Shown here: positions 1 through 11,124 of the stretch, piece by piece
How positions within the stretch are numbered: the stretch's first letter is position 1
Layout: every line of letters starts with the position of its first letter
Source: Skeletonema tropicum
Taxonomy: Eukaryota; Bacillariophyta; Thalassiosirophyceae; Thalassiosirales; Thalassiosiraceae
Direction of reading: 5' to 3'
DNA length: 64,000 nucleotides
Assembly: GCA_037178625.1 (NCBI GenBank)
Contig: CM074145.1
Location: 186,001-250,000 of the forward strand
Translations under genes and position numbers: made by a program
The notes under the pieces: model-generated
The model's input: only the letters and a program-made list of their open reading frames with translations
The model's database searches: none
What the model was told of the DNA's origin: nothing

Positions 1-404
1 CCGTCCATGACTCGAGTTCTCATTATTTGCAACTCGTCAATGCCCAACGAAAGTGGAGCTGTGATTAGGGACGATAGAATACACTGAAGGAGACGCTGCA
101 AATTCAAAAGTTATCTTATTCATTCACTACATATACACATTAAATATCAGTGCAAGATGAAGCACATAATGGGCCTCCCTGTTCGATGCGTGGACTGTCT
201 TGAAATGTGCAGCCTGAATCCACGAAGATATCAGTTGCGCTGCTGTAAGGGAAGTTATCTTTCCATGCACATAGATTTTGGTTGAAGGATGATGCTTTGT
301 AGAACATCCAACTCATAGTTGTTACAGATGAAATATCCCACTTCGACAAATCCTGGTTGAATGATGAAGCATAGATGAACATCCAAGTCATAGAAGTTAC
401 TGCA

Positions 405-765
405 TGTTGAAAGGGTTAACCAACTAGACCATGGATAGTCGACTATCCATGGTCTAGTTGGTTAACCCTTTCAACAAAACTAGAATCTCAAGCCCTGGGT
501 TCAGTCCCCAGCTGGAAAACATCTTTGTCATGGACAGTGTAGCAGCCTACAGGCCTCCACATGACACATATCTATCTTATGTAGGTTAGGGTGCCATCAC
601 TAGTCTTACCAGGATAGCATTCGACTATGTACAATGCTCAAGCCATTGGGCTACTTATTATCTCAAGAACCACAGGGCTTGAGATTCTAGTTTTGTTGAA
701 AGGGTTATTCAACTAGACCATGGATAGTCGACTATCCATGGTCTAGTTGGTTAACCCTTTCAACA
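405..765. mobile_element. Fold-back MITE/SINE-like insertion with palindromic ends
   Basis: The element is 361 bp and flanked by the 5-bp duplication CTGCA (400-404 and 766-770). It starts TGTTG and ends CAACA. Each end (405-476 and 694-765) is itself a 72-bp near-perfect palindrome centred on TCGA. The sequence just inside the two palindromes (CTAGAATCTCAAGCCC and its complement) is also inverted, so the whole element can fold on itself. It has no coding capacity. A coding repeat is restored on excision, which makes the insertion call firm. The superfamily is unknown. Confidence 0.85.
450..508 (+). promoter_or_regulatory. tRNA-like internal pol III promoter boxes (A and B)
   Basis: TGGTCTAGTTGGTTAA at 450-465 fits a tRNA A box including the D-loop GG. 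GGTTCAGTCC at 498-507 fits a B box, and CTGGG/CCCAG can pair around it as a T arm. The seven bases that should form the acceptor stem do not pair well. I therefore read this as a tRNA-derived SINE-type promoter inside the fold-back element, not a functional tRNA gene. Confidence 0.45.
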
Positions 766-2867
766 CTGCAGACGTATTCCAAGACGAGATGTCGCCATTA
801 AAGGATGCTCCGTAGAACATGGCCTCCATAGTTTGAACGGCTGAAGTATCCCAGCGAGACAGATCTTCTTGGTTGAATGATGAAGCTTCATGGAACATGA
901 GACTCATATCAGTCACTGCAGATGTTTTCCAAGACGAAATGTCGCCATTAAAGGATGATGCTCCAAAGAACATGGACCTCATAGTTGCTACGGCAGAAGT
1001 ATTCCAATTCGATAAATCCTGATTGAATGATGAAGCTGCCAAGAACATTTGATACATATCAGTGACTTGACCAACATCCCACCTAGAAATGTCTTCGTCA
1101 AATGTACGAAGATCTCGAAATAATTCTGACATGTCACTTACTTCGTCAACACACCAGGATCCAATTGGCCATCCATACTTTTCAACAATACTAGCAGGGC
1201 AAAACGCTGCACCTTCATTACACCCAAGTTGAACATACCGGTCAACGGCAGACTTGAGTCTGCCACGATCGGCAAAGCATGCATAATTGCGCTCGCTTGG
1301 GGATTGAGAAGGAGAGAGACTCATCGAAGGAAGAGCTGTAATTTCGACAACAGTAGCCGGAGGGGGAGCTGTAGATACTGTATTTTCGTCAGCAGTATCA
1401 GGGGGGCGTAAAAATGTATACCCAAGACTGGCAGCCAGCGCTGTAATCAATGAGAAAATAACCACCAAAAACACTTTGATTCGCCTCTGCTTCCACCACG
1501 GAAGTTCGGGCTCAAGAGGAGTTGCTTCATACACAGTATCATCCTGAGGAGGTGTATCTTCTTCCACCAAGTATGCTTCTAAAACTGGCAACGACAGGAT
1601 TCCTCTCTGCTGCTGTTGGGAAGACCTGATCCACATTCTCATCGTCGCTGGCAGCGGAGTTTTCTGGTGCTGCAACCCGCTGCTGCAAATTTTCTTCGTC
1701 CCCAGGAGATTGATTTTCATCATCGTCAATTATTTGCTGAACATCATCATCTGGATCCCCCCTGCTCCTTTCTGCAACATTATCATTGCTTTGTGCAACA
1801 TCATCATCATCGGCAGTGGTCGCTACATGAGGATGAGATGCTGCCACCTTTTTTTCTTCCACATCAGTCAGAGAATCTCGCTGAAAAGTGAGAGGGGGAG
1901 GCGGCCCATCATCATCTTCGCCATTTGATTCCGTCCCGAAATCAATCTCTGGTTTTGACTCAACCTCATCCTCAAACTCCGCAGAGTTGAATGGACGAGG
2001 TGCGTCATCATCTTCATCCTCAATCTGCTCTATCGTACCAATCTCTGGTTTTGAATCATACTCAAACTCCGCAGAGTTAAATGGGATGATTCTTCCCTGC
2101 TCATTCGAAGCATCAGATTCATCCTGATCCTTATGGTGCAATTTGTTGCCTTCAGCCATCTTTCTCATCAATCGGTCCTCAAAACGGTCAGTGGCAGATG
2201 CAGTTTCATTGTCTTCAGCCATCTTTCTTTTCAATCGATCCTCAAAACGATTAAGGGCATCTTCACCACCGGAAGCAACATGTTTCGCATCCGGAAAGTC
2301 CTTCACCTGGTCCTCGTCACCGTAATATTCATCCTGGCCCGAATGGTGCAATTCTGAAGTAGCTGCTGTATCTGTATTTTGATTGCTGCCTTCGGCCATC
2401 TTTCTTTTCAGCCGATCCTCAAAACGATTAAGGGCATCTTCACCACCGGAAGCAACATGTTTCGCATCCGGAAAGTCCTTCACCTGGTCCTCGTCACCGT
2501 AATATTCATCCTGGCCCGAATGGTGCAATTCTGAAGTAGCTGCTGTATCTGTATTTTGATTGCTGCCTTCGGCCATCTTTCTTTTCAGCCGACCCTCAAA
2601 ACGATCAAGGGCATCTCTGCTGTCAGGAGCAAGATTCTTTACTGATTGTGGGCCGTCGGAATTTTCAGAGGTGATGATGCCCTGCTCAATGTCACCCTCC
2701 TCCGAATGAGATAAATCCGTAGTATTACTATTGTTGTCGTCTGCCATTCTTCTTTAGTGCGGTAATGCAAGGATAATAATAGTGCAAGGACAGCAAGCTA
2801 AATGAAATGAATACAATACGAGCGATCGAGTGGCCGCGACACATCACAGAACAGCACAGCAATCAAG

Positions 2868-2946
2868 TATATCCCAACCATTTTGAGAACGGCACCTCGG
2901 TGCCGTTCTTGTGTTGGGCCCAGTACCGACCAGCACGCACATGCAG
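2868..2946 (+). repeat. Partial copy of the TATCCCAACC hairpin/TIR repeat family
   Basis: It begins TATATCCCAACCATTTTGA, like the element at 6128, and carries a perfect hairpin GAACGGCACC-TC-GGTGCCGTTC (2887-2908). The corresponding hairpin in the other copies is AAACGGTAC/GTACCGTTT, so both arms have changed together. Only one end of the element is present. Confidence 0.6.
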
Positions 2947-3094
2947 CGCATGCAGCTCGCTACTCGCTCTTAATTACATACCTACTCATGTGAGTACATA
3001 CTACTTATGCACACGAGCTGATAAGTTGAAGTAGCGTTGGCTGGGCGGGTCCTGCTTTGCATTCATACCTGCTTCTCTACCAGATGATTAAGTC

Positions 3095-3200
3095 CACTGT
3101 GACTGACTTCTGCTTCTTCTCTACCAGCTAGAGCTCACCAACGAATTCGAGTACCTGTTTGAGCAAGAAAGCGAAAGTTATTTACCCTTGCTTCCGATCC
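3095..3200 (+). repeat. Dispersed repeat, inverted copy at 40203-40305
   Basis: The stretch from GACTTCTGCTTCTTCTC to TTACCCTTGCTTCC reappears as its reverse complement next to the hairpin element at 39906-40200. Both copies lie close to a member of the TATCCCAACC family, so the segment may have travelled with it. No coding potential is seen. Confidence 0.6.
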
Positions 3201-3303
3201 CTTCCGAGTCAAGGCAAGGCAGTTACATAGAGTTGGAGGGAGGGGGAACATGCCATCACCTCTCTTCGCATAATTTGAAACAAACGAATACGAAATATGA
3301 GAG

Positions 3304-5355
3304 CGAGAAAGCATTACTGATGGTATTCAACTCGATATACTGCGTGTGAGGGGTTCGAAGATTGATCCATGGTACAAGAAGAGGCTGCGGCGGGAGGATG
3401 AAAAGTGGTCTAAGCTTGACTTCCCCGCTGAGGAACCATCGTCAAAAGATTTTAAGGTGTGGAAGTCGGCACTCTCTCAGTTAGCCCCAGGAGGTTTACT
3501 TAGCGTCCGGTTGGGAAATTGGGTGCACATCGGCCACAAACTTCAACCGTGGCGGTACTGCGCCGCATCGAATAGACTGTTCCGCTATATGGGTAATGAC
3601 CTTATGGAGGTATACCCTCCGCATGAAAATAACCCTCGGAGATATGTGAAAGATGGTAGTGATCATGCCCAGGTTCAGTACAATGTTGCGTGTACGATAG
3701 AAGAGGTAGATACTGCGGTATATCGTTTGGTAAGTCATGCACCAGCACCAATCCCAGGTCAGTCTCTACCTCCTAGCACCTTGTGGGAAGTCCTCAACCA
3801 GTGGGGTAGCATGTGGATGTGGGAAGATCTTGAACTGACGGGGAGCTATGAGTTCCTAGTGGCGGCTATTATAGATGCATCACTAGTATGTGTGGCGGAC
3901 GGATCCTTTATCAAGGAGATGTACCCAGATATCTGCTCAGCTGCATTCATTATGGAGTGTTCCAAGGGGAGAGGCCGACTCGTTGGTAAATTCTCTGAGA
4001 AGACACTTGCTGCTTGTGCATATCGGGGGGAGCTTTTGGGATTACTCGCTATTCATCTCATCCTATTAGCTGTGAACAAACTGAAACCAACGCTGTCTGG
4101 TTCTGCCCAGATCTATTCTGATTGCTTGGGGGCTCTCAATAATGTGGAAAACCTGCCTCCGCATCGTATCCCGTCGAGTTGCCGGCATTCAGATATACTC
4201 AAAAATATCATGATCCATTGCAGGTCTCTAACCTTCAGCACAGTATTTTCTCATGTCTCGGCCCATAAACTCGATCATTTGGTGTGGGCGGAGCTGTCTA
4301 GGCCTGAACAGTTGAATGAACAGTGTGACTCTGGCGCAAAACTAGCGATTTACGACGTTGATCCGAACGCAGGAATGGCGGCGCAACCTTTGCCACTTGA
4401 GCCAATCTGCGTCTACGTGGATAGGGGTAAGGAGAAGATGACTTCAGATACTGGTGAAAGAGTCCGCTTTCATGGCCACCTAGCGCTGGCCAGGGAGATC
4501 TTCGCTAAGAGACAGATCCTGCTTCCACATCCGCGTTCTTCCAAGTAGATTGGGTCAACGTGAACAAGGCATTACACGAGGTCCCGCGGCTTTTCCAACT
4601 ATGGGCATGCAAGCAAGTTCACGACATAGCCGGCACCAACTTGCGGTTACACAGATGTGATCCTAATCACTCTCCTTTGTGTCCTTCTTGTCTGGATGCA
4701 CAGGAGTCATGCGCTCACGTCTTAATGTGTGAAGAAGAGGATAGGGTAAAATTTTTTCAGATGTCAGCGGATAATTTACAGTCCTGGTTACAATCGGTGG
4801 GGACATGTGAAGTGCTGGAAAAGTATATCATGAGTTTCGTAAGGGCTCGGAATGGCAAAAGCTTTATGGACTGCATTGCTAGCGATCATGACCCGATACT
4901 GCGGAAGTTGACACGTTCACAAGATAAGATTGGATGGCGGCGGTTTATGGAAGGAATGATATCCAAGGAGTTCTGTGCGATTCAAGAGACACATCGTCGT
5001 CTGGAGGGCAGCTATCTTTCGGGCGCAAAATGGGCACAGAGCTTCTCAATCAAGCTGATGGAGATGACCTATGGACAGTGGCTGGTGAGGAATTTCTTGA
5101 TTCGTGATAAAATTTCGGGTATGCTTGCGTTAGAGAGGAAGGAGGAGCTACAAATAGCTATAGAGGAGCAGCAAGAGATGGGCTTGGAGAGGAGGATAAA
5201 TATTTGATGGAAATCAATCTCGATGATCTCGAAACAACTTCTGGTGAACATCAAGCTTATTGGCTGCTTTCAGTAAAAGCGGCACGTGAAGCCTTCTTGA
5301 TACGTCGCCAGCGGGCTCAGGCAGCACTTCGACGAGGTCAAAACAACCACGGATA
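3304..5355 (+). pseudogene. 5'-truncated non-LTR retrotransposon ORF2 fragment (RNase H + zinc motif)
   Basis: This is the C-terminal part of a relative of the 49-58 kb element. In order it shows an RNase H-like region (VCVADGSFIKEM, then AYRGELLGLLAIHLILL, IYSDCLGALNN and a VSAHK segment), a stop at 4546-4548, and a second reading segment from 4560 with a zinc motif CPSCLDAQESCAHVLMC and a W/RN-rich tail (YGQWLVRN). The frame then shifts near 5200 and similarity continues as YLMEINLDDL to a stop near 5355. There is no genuine ATG at the front: the frame opens at GTG and runs in from upstream, as expected for 5' truncation. Endonuclease, RT and Ulp1 domains are absent. It is a dead fragment. 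Confidence 0.75.
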
Positions 5356-5607
5356 GAGATGGGTATATGCTTATACTCTCGTGCAAACCCTTGTATTTGT
5401 ATATCTCGCCTATACAGGCTTATTGACATACACGTCAATATATCCCGGGCTCTATAACGAGCTGTGGTAGGAGAGACAACCCTCTCCCTGGTTCCGACTG
5501 CGACGCTGTTTGGTTCTGCCCTCGGCGTATGAAGACTCCATTTGTCGGTTCAATGATGTCTAGGTAGCGATAATGCAACATTTACCTAATTTCCTAAGTG
5601 ATATGAT
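5356..5607. other. Intergenic stretch, nothing recognised
   Basis: I see no coding pattern, RNA motif or repeat end between the non-LTR fragment and the Copia fragment. Confidence 0.4.
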
Positions 5608-6126
5608 ATGCTTTATCTTTCTGGCCACACATGTCCTGAAATTGCCTATGCCGTGAACTGCTGCGCTAGGTACATGTTCTGCCCTAAGCGTTCTCATGAA
5701 CTGGCTCTCAAGCAGATTGGTCGCTATCTCCGCAAGACAAGAAACAAAGGTTTGATTCTTGAGCCTACTGCAAATGTTTTGGAAATCAATGCCTATCCTG
5801 ATGCTGATTTTGCTGGTATGTATGGTGTTGAGCGTGCGGATGATCCTGCTTGTGTCAAGAGCAGAACTGGTTTTGTTATTGCAGTCGCGAACTATCCTGT
5901 ACTGTGGAAGTCTTCGCTCCAAACTAAGACTGCTTTGTCTACAATGGAAGCTGAGATCTCCGCTTTGGCTCACTATTGTCGCGAGCTGTTCCCTGCTATC
6001 ATGGATTTAGCTTCACATCTGGCTGAATATTATGAGTTGGATTCTGCTACTACAAAAATGAATGTTACTGTCCACGTGGACAATATCTCTGCGCTGATCT
6101 TTGCCAAGCTTATTCCTCCTGAATAT
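5608..6126 (+). pseudogene. Copia RT/RNase H fragment
   Basis: The peptide (LYLSGHTCPEIAYAVNCCAR, then DADFAGMYG, SRTGFVI and STMEAEISAL) is the Copia connection and RNase H segment. It is clearly homologous to the C-terminal part of the minus-strand Copia pol at 16437-18425 but diverged. It has no protease, integrase, RT palm or LTR. It stops abruptly where the hairpin element at 6128 begins, so it is a truncated relic. Confidence 0.85.
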
Positions 6127-6127
6127 A

Positions 6128-6479
6128 TATATCCCAACCATTTTGAAAACGGTACTTTTGTACCGTTTTTGCCGTTGGGCTCAGGACCCGTTGGCATTGA
6201 AAACGGTACTTTTGTACCGTTTTCAAACTCCAACTTGTTAGCAGGCAAAGCTAGGCAGCTCCTAACGGCGTCTTTTCAAAAAACCTGTAGCCCTTGTACG
6301 CAATAATAATACCTATAGGCCACACAGTGGCTCATACTTTGTTCTAACAAATTACACGAGGCCTACCGCCTTTTTTGAAAACGGTACAAAAGTACCGTTT
6401 TGCCTCTCACGTAGAAACATACCAGAGCTCTACACAAAACGGTACAAAAGTACCGTTTTCAAAAAATGCTTGGGATATT
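6128..6479. mobile_element. MITE-like element with TATCCCAA termini and hairpin repeats
   Basis: Both ends carry ATATCCCAA as an inverted repeat, followed by AT-rich DNA and a GAAAACGGTAC-TTTT-GTACCGTTTTC hairpin. Hairpins of this type occur four times (about 6140-6168, 6199-6228, 6377-6403 and 6437-6462). There is no coding capacity. A second nearly full copy lies in opposite orientation at 39906-40200 and shares the internal sequence around CTATAGGCCACA. TSDs could not be fixed because the flanks are AT repeats. Confidence 0.7.
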
Positions 6480-6527
6480 GCATAATTTATATATATATTA
6501 TAATCTAAATAATGAGAGGAGCTAAGT

Positions 6528-6598
6528 CGTTCGTTCTGTCGTTCTGTCGTTCTGTCGGTCGGTCGTTCTGTCGTTCTGTCGGTCGGTCGTTCTGTCCG
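6528..6598 (+). repeat. GTTCTGTC/GGTCGGTC simple repeat
   Basis: This is a tandem array of GTCGTTCTGTC and GTCGGTCG units just downstream of the MITE-like element. It opens a 1.2-kb stretch up to 7752 in which I see no convincing gene, only a CA-rich tract at 7491-7530 in the presumed 5' leader of the hydroxylase. Confidence 0.7.
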
Positions 6599-7752
6599 GG
6601 CCCTTTGGCGTGTCCTTTGGCCTTCACGGGCATTTTCGATCGACTCTTTCTTTGATTGGCTTGACTAATTTTTGCTGATGGAGGTGTCCACAAGCTCGCC
6701 CGGGGCGTTTCGAAAAAGCCCGCTTCGCGGTTTTTTCTCACGGGGTAAGAGAGGTAAATAAAAGTGTAGGCAAGTAGAGTTTTGTACGTCTTTCTCCTCT
6801 ATTTTGGTGCTTTAACCCGCGCACGGCGGCAGCGATTAGCAGGGGCGGGGGGCTAATATAATCAATAACAGTGAGTCTCCCGGAGGCATTAGATTCATAG
6901 CTACGAGTGTCGGATAGTTAGCTAGATGAGCGCCATGGTGGAGGTGTATTTTTCGTCAAAAAAAGCAGTGCCGTTAAGCGAGCGACCGCGGCGCCTTAAA
7001 AAGTTGTGTCAATCGAGTGTTGCTTCCGACAAATAACCAGTACCATTTCTTTAGATACTAGTTCCTATGTACAAACGGTACTCACTTGCCATCAACTCAA
7101 AATTGGACCCAGACCCAGACCATGGTGAAAAATGGCTTCCTACGACCCTCAATAACAGAGTACCTAGAAGGATTTTGACCTTGTTTGCAGTGGTAATCTT
7201 CATCCCGTGGCCATTGTTTTATTGATACCTTACTTGCCACCATCAGCCTGACATTAAAATTCGACTTGCAAGCTGAACTCAAATGAACAGTAAGTACATC
7301 CAAAGTCCAAAGGCCTTAAGCCAGCAATGCAGCTGGCTGGATTGAACCACTTGCAAGTATGTACTTACAACATTCTAAATTATGACCATCTGTACACCGT
7401 TCGGGACTTGAGACGGTGTTGAAGCAAAGAAAGTCAACTGCCCTTTTGTCAAAAAAACGCATGAAAGATTCCATATTCCTCTCATGCATTCACACACACC
7501 ACATAGACACACACACACCATTCTCATCTTTCACTTACACAGCACGACAACGCACGCCATCCTTTTAATGCGTGATCCGAGAGGCGAGAAGGGCAGTTCT
7601 ACCTCACTGAGCCTTCAATTTTTAATTGTCTGCATACATATCTCAACAACAACAGCAGAAGCAACCATAATCGTTAATCGTATGATTCATATCATCTACA
7701 CCTTCACAGTCATCAGACCAGTAGCCAGTAACCAGTACCGATCGACAGCAAC

Positions 7753-9077
7753 ATGCGGGCCTTTTACACCGCCGTAACATTAACATTTGCATTCTTACAA
7801 ATACAAGTGTTCCATGCGAACGCTTCCTCATCTAATGGCTGCGAAGATGGCAACGACCACTGCAGTTATTGGTCATCCATCGGTGAGTGTGATCAGAACC
7901 CTGGATATATGCACAAGAATTGCAAACGAAGTTGCAACACGTGCACCACTGAGGATATTGACATCTCAGTGAGACAATCTGTCAGCATTTCCGATCAAGA
8001 CTTGTCTGGAGTCTGGTGGATGAATTCATCCGAGATTCAAGACTTTTTAGATGGCATATTAAGCTACATGAAAGATGAGGTGTGGGCAGCGCCGGAGTAT
8101 ATGAAAACTCGTGAAATCTGCTCCAACAAAGATAACATGTGCACTCACTGGGCAATGCAAGGAAGGTGCAGTGAAGTGGACGTGAGATTAAGCTGTGGTC
8201 CATCATGTCAAAGTTGCATGTATTTAGACGAGAATGTGCGATGCGGTGGCACTCTAGAAGAGCTTCCAAACGCTCTCTCTGCTGCAGGGAGCGTAGGCAA
8301 GATGTTCAAGAGAATTATCCAAGAGAATGATGTTCAAATCCTCTCACAACCCACTCAAGATGAACAAGATAATCCTTGGATTGTAACAATTGATGACTTT
8401 CTTTCGGAAGATGAAATCAGCACAATACTCGAATATGGTCAAAAGACAGGCTATGAGCAAGCAGGCGAGGTGTTCTATGGGAATCATGCGTCACCCACGA
8501 AGACTAAGAAACGAACGAGCGAAGCGTCGTGGTGCGGATTTCAGGTGAGAGTAATATCCATGCCTTTCTTGTGATCACAATCCTCTAGACGAACCCGCAT
8601 CGTATATCTGACATGTCTGCTGCCTCATTTTTGCATTATTATGTACAGTTTGGAGATACATGTTACGAGGACCCAATCATTAAAGGGCTTCTCAAGCGCA
8701 TATATGATGTGACAAATGTACCTATTCCAAACTACAACGAAATGCAAATCCTCCGATACCATCCTGGCCAATACCATTCTTTCCACGGAGATTACATCGA
8801 AGAAGACACTCATCGCCGAATGGGAGGACGTATCTTGACGTTCTTCATGTATCTGAATGATGTCGAAAAAGGTGGAGAGACAGAGTTCGCACGTCTCAAT
8901 CCACCCATCAAGGTTGAACCCAAGAAAGGCAAAGCGCTCATCTGGGCTAATGTTCTTGACAGTGATCCGTATAAGGAAGACGAAAGGGTCTGGCACGAGG
9001 GTCTTGCCGTGGATGAGGGTGAAAAGCATGCTGCAAATCTCTGGATTCACATGAGAGATGCCAGAACCCCCACGTGA
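7753..9077 (+). CDS. Prolyl 4-hydroxylase with two ShKT domains
   Basis: This is a 2-oxoglutarate/Fe(II) dioxygenase that hydroxylates proline, probably in the secretory pathway. There are two exons, 7753-8544 and 8649-9077, with a 104-bp GT-AG phase-0 intron; the spliced protein is 406 residues. Residues 1-24 look like a signal peptide. Two six-cysteine ShKT domains follow (about 30-64 and 123-155). The P4Hc domain covers about 208-402. It has the iron ligands H310-x-D312 (FHGDYI) and H380 (WHEG), the 2-oxoglutarate Lys K390, and the RYHPGQYHSFH and MYLNDVEKGGETEF signatures. All catalytic residues are present, so it looks functional. A broken inverted copy lies at 38266-39905. The substrate is unknown; collagen-like or hydroxyproline-rich wall proteins are possible (inference). 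Confidence 0.92.
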
Positions 9078-9676
9078 GAACAAATGTTCCGGTTGAGATT
9101 GAGATGTATAATGATTTAGGTAGACGAGAATAGATGATATAATATTAGAGAGATAGAGACAACTACAGTAGACAGTTATTCCACATTCTATCCTTACATA
9201 GATCTTCTCTTCTGACCTCTCGACAAGAAGTGTAAACACTAGATGCAGATGAAATTCCAGCTTGTTTGTTTGTTAAGTACTGTTGATGATACGTGCCATG
9301 TGTATTGAAGCGAAGGATGTGATCGAAATCACAGTTCCTATGGTTAGATTATGTTAGTATTGACTCTAACCAACCGAATTGTTCTCAACTTTCGTGTTCC
9401 TGATAAAGCTAGATACAAGAAGTTCAACATTTTTATATACAGTGGAACTCTGTTGGGTTGCATTCTTCCTTGTCAATTCCCGACGAATAACTTTGTATTC
9501 TCTCTCCATAGCTCTATTCTTCGTCGTCAATCCATGAGGCTTGTGTTGTTGTTGCGTCACAATGCATATTTGTGCATCAGCATCTCTCCTCTCAACGGCG
9601 TAGATTATTGTGCATTCCATCTTCACATCTCTAGCATATCTCTGCTTAATCTTCAAAATCACCCAAATTATCCATA
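9078..9676. other. Spacer between convergent genes
   Basis: This is the 3' region between the hydroxylase (+) and the CRAL-TRIO gene (-). No further gene is apparent. It is duplicated in inverted form, partly at 15381-15481 and partly at 38266-38760, and so served as the reference for the empty insertion site. Confidence 0.6.
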
Positions 9677-10757
9677 TCAATACAATCCAGTCTTGAGCTC
9701 CATCCCATTCAAAAACTCCACCGCCTTCTCCACATCATCCACATCCCTCTCGGCAAAAAACACCTTACTTCGTATCTCCTCATCCAACCACGGTGAAATG
9801 ATCTTCCACACGGTGGTAAAGTAGACGGGTACATTGATAAAACACATGGCTCCTGCTCTTCCTGGATATTGACATCGGAGTATATTGATACATTTGTGGA
9901 TGTGGGGTAGCATGGAGGATGAGAATCCTCTCATGTCGAAAATGACGCATATTCGGCTGACATCCTTTTTGTTGTTGTTGAACTTATTCATATTGGTGGT
10001 TGGGATGCGTCGTAGTAAATGATGAATGTGATAGGCCAAATGTTTTTCACTTTCATCAGAGGACGCTAGTTCCTGGCTTCCATTTCCAGCATCGAAAGTA
10101 TGTTATGGGTAAGCCGTGCCTGGTGGTTCTCCAGGATTGGAGAGGTGGACAATTGTACGGTGGATCCTAGTGGCAGCTGCTGCTGTTGCTGTTGCTTCTT
10201 CTTCTTTCTATTGTGGTCATCAGCGTTGGCATCATCATCAAATTGTTCATCATCAAAATCATCATTCATCATCATCATCTTACTACTTCCCGGTCCAGTA
10301 GTCAAAGCAAGCCAAGCATACTGGCGACACAGCGTAGGACAATGCCTCGGCCGTAAATTCTGCGGCTTGCACTCTTTTCCTCCACTCGATAGACTGGCGA
10401 ATACTCGATTCAGTTTTGATGGGATCCCATTCGTTGATGGAGAGGAAGCGAGCGTAGTAGGCATCGTCGTTGATGGCATCGACTTGGGAGGAGGAGGATG
10501 AGGATGATTTTTGACGACTGCGCTGGTTGTTGTTGTTGACGGTTGGCGGCGGCACGAGTCGTTTTAGCTCGGCGATTGCTGCGAGATGTCGTTTGTCAGT
10601 GTATGATTGATGATGATGATGATGCGCTGACAATGATAGCATTGTGGAGAAGGGTCGATGATATCAGAACGAGAATGAGGAGGAGCAGATGATTGATCAT
10701 GAATAATCTGAAAGGATAGCTACTGCGGCGCCGGCGCTTGCAGCGCAGCTGTAGCAT
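9677..10757 (-). pseudogene. CRAL-TRIO (Sec14-like) protein, copy A
   Basis: It begins with a hydrophobic anchor-like segment (MINHLLLLILVLISSTLLH) and a Ser-rich linker. A CRAL-TRIO N-terminal helical region follows (ARFLSINEWDP, SIRQSIEWRKR). The lipid-binding lobe is at 9677-10039 (ICVIFDMRGFSSSMLPHI, then YPGRAGAMCFINVPVYF and VWKIISPWLDEEIRSKV). Sec14-like proteins bind or transfer phosphoinositides and other lipids. The reading frame is broken: one extra base near 10600 relative to copy B, a stop after FDYWTGK near 10283, and a frame change near 10060 shared with copy B. A GT-AG intron (donor GTAGTAAG near 10286, acceptor near 10066) would also join the last two parts in frame, so the lower half may be intact. 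The family call is good; the function of this copy is doubtful. Confidence 0.7.
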
Positions 10758-11124
10758 GTTGAGATGACGGAACATCGTCAGAAAAATGGCCCTGTATGGT
10801 TTTCCAGGAAGAGTATTGCCGTCGCCTATGGGCATGGCAAGCATGACTATACTACCTACGCTAACATGCCAGTATGGTTCCCGTGATGCTATCAATAAAA
10901 TCTTGGGTGTCAAGTTCAAGCGCCAAAACATGTACTAATTCCCTGGTCAACTCAGACCCGCCAATGAAAGTACTAATTCCTACACCTTGAGCCAAGTAAA
11001 ACACACCGGTGATCTTTTGGGAAAATATACTTCTTGACCTAAAGCCGCCCCACGCACATAAAATGATATGTTGGAGCTCACAGCCATAGCATTACTAATA
11101 TATAACAGCAACAAACAAACAACA

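Larger units (their letters stand above)
140..2747 (-). pseudogene. BspA-like (DUF285) single-pass surface protein, interrupted
   Basis: The likely start is the Met at 2747, and the stop is at 140. The N-terminal ~370 residues are acidic and contain two near-identical blocks ending in DRFEDRLKRKMAE, so this part is probably cytoplasmic. A hydrophobic segment (VFLVVIFSLITALAASLGY) follows at about 1435-1500. Beyond it come a Cys-containing YGWPIGSWCV cap and DUF285/BspA-type repeats (FN.DISSWNTSAVT.M..MF), closing with a CASSC tail. The topology suggests a type II membrane protein with an extracellular repeat domain; I infer adhesion or recognition, not shown. Two breaks are visible. A one-base frame change lies around 1580-1600, just before the WWKQRR juxtamembrane motif. 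A 361-bp insertion lies at 405-765. Removing the insertion and one TSD copy restores NTSAVTSMTWMF in frame. The family call is confident; whether the gene works is not. Confidence 0.75.
7970..10945. repeat. Arm 1 of a ~3-kb inverted duplication (P4H + CRAL-TRIO)
   Basis: This arm matches, in reverse, 14145-15481 joined to 38266-39905. The match covers the 3' part of the hydroxylase gene, the spacer between the two convergent genes, and the whole CRAL-TRIO gene. It ends near TGTACTAATTCC at 10932. The unique 3.2 kb between the arms carries the SLC44-like and Sep15/SelM-like genes. Confidence 0.85.

Noticed and set aside
450..520. A functional tRNA gene
   Set aside because: The A and B boxes and T arm fit, but the acceptor stem does not pair and no clear anticodon arm forms.
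7841..8219. A toxin gene from the ShK-like cysteine domains
   Set aside because: The two ShKT domains precede a complete prolyl 4-hydroxylase domain with catalytic residues, a known enzyme architecture.
10100..10501. A plus-strand frame with long Cys, Phe and Ser runs
   Set aside because: It is the antisense of the poly-Gln/Asp tract of CRAL-TRIO copy A.
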